Part shown: positions 5,096 through 5,107 of the stretch, in pieces
Layout of the letters: each line of letters begins with the position of its first letter
Numbering within the stretch: position 1 is the stretch's first letter
Origin: an uncultured Lactobacillus sp.
GTDB lineage: Bacteria > Bacillota > Bacilli > Lactobacillales > Lactobacillaceae
DNA: 5,107 bases
Reading direction: 5' to 3'
NCBI GenBank assembly: GCA_945281075.1
Contig: CALYQE010000130.1
Coordinates: forward strand, 1-5,107
Made by a program: the position numbers and the translations under genes
Notes under the pieces: model-generated
Seen by the model: the letters and a program-made list of their open reading frames with translations, nothing else
Database searches by the model: none
What the model was told of the DNA's origin: nothing

Positions 5096-5107
5096 ATGAG
5101 TAAAGAA
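5096..5107 (+). CDS. 5' end of a divergent gene (partial)
   Basis: Only ATG AGT AAA GAA (Met-Ser-Lys-Glu) is present before the window ends. The start is supported by AGAGGTGA (5083-5090) at good spacing and by a TATAAT box further upstream. Too little is visible to assign a product. It is transcribed away from the PTS operon. Confidence 0.6.

Overview
The window looks like chromosomal DNA from a low-GC Firmicute, most probably a Lactobacillus of the acidophilus/gasseri type. That is inferred from AT-rich codon use, strong AGGAGG-type ribosome binding sites, a mannose-class PTS and a BglG/LicT antiterminator. The species cannot be fixed from the sequence alone.

Most of the window (about 4963 down to 390, minus strand) is one tightly packed operon read right to left. 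It begins with a consensus sigma-A promoter (TTGACA, 17 bp, TATCAT) that overlaps a cre-like sequence. A leader follows that holds a RAT-like antiterminator hairpin (4882-4922) overlapping an intrinsic terminator (4844-4887). The genes then follow in the order EIIB, EIIC, EIID, EIIA of a mannose-family PTS, then a LicT/BglG-type antiterminator, then a divergent NIF3/DUF34 protein, and a hairpin terminator at 393-426. Genes are separated by 29 bp or less or overlap by 8-14 bp. The natural reading is a self-contained inducible sugar-uptake module. EIIA and EIIB relay phosphate to a sugar moved through EIIC-EIID. The last-but-one gene encodes the RNA-binding protein that should lock the leader in the RAT form and let polymerase past the terminator. 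CcpA may add catabolite control at the promoter. The NIF3 protein is the only non-PTS, non-regulatory product. No glycosidase, isomerase or kinase is present, so the substrate remains unknown.

The left edge (73-387, plus strand) holds a chain of four very small open frames (33, 29, 27 and 16 codons). Each is joined to the next by an ATGA stop/start overlap, and the last ends just before the same terminator hairpin. The first two encode almost pure membrane-spanning peptides and the last two basic peptides. I do not recognise them.

The right edge carries the first four codons of a divergent plus-strand gene, with a good ribosome binding site and a TATAAT -10 box.
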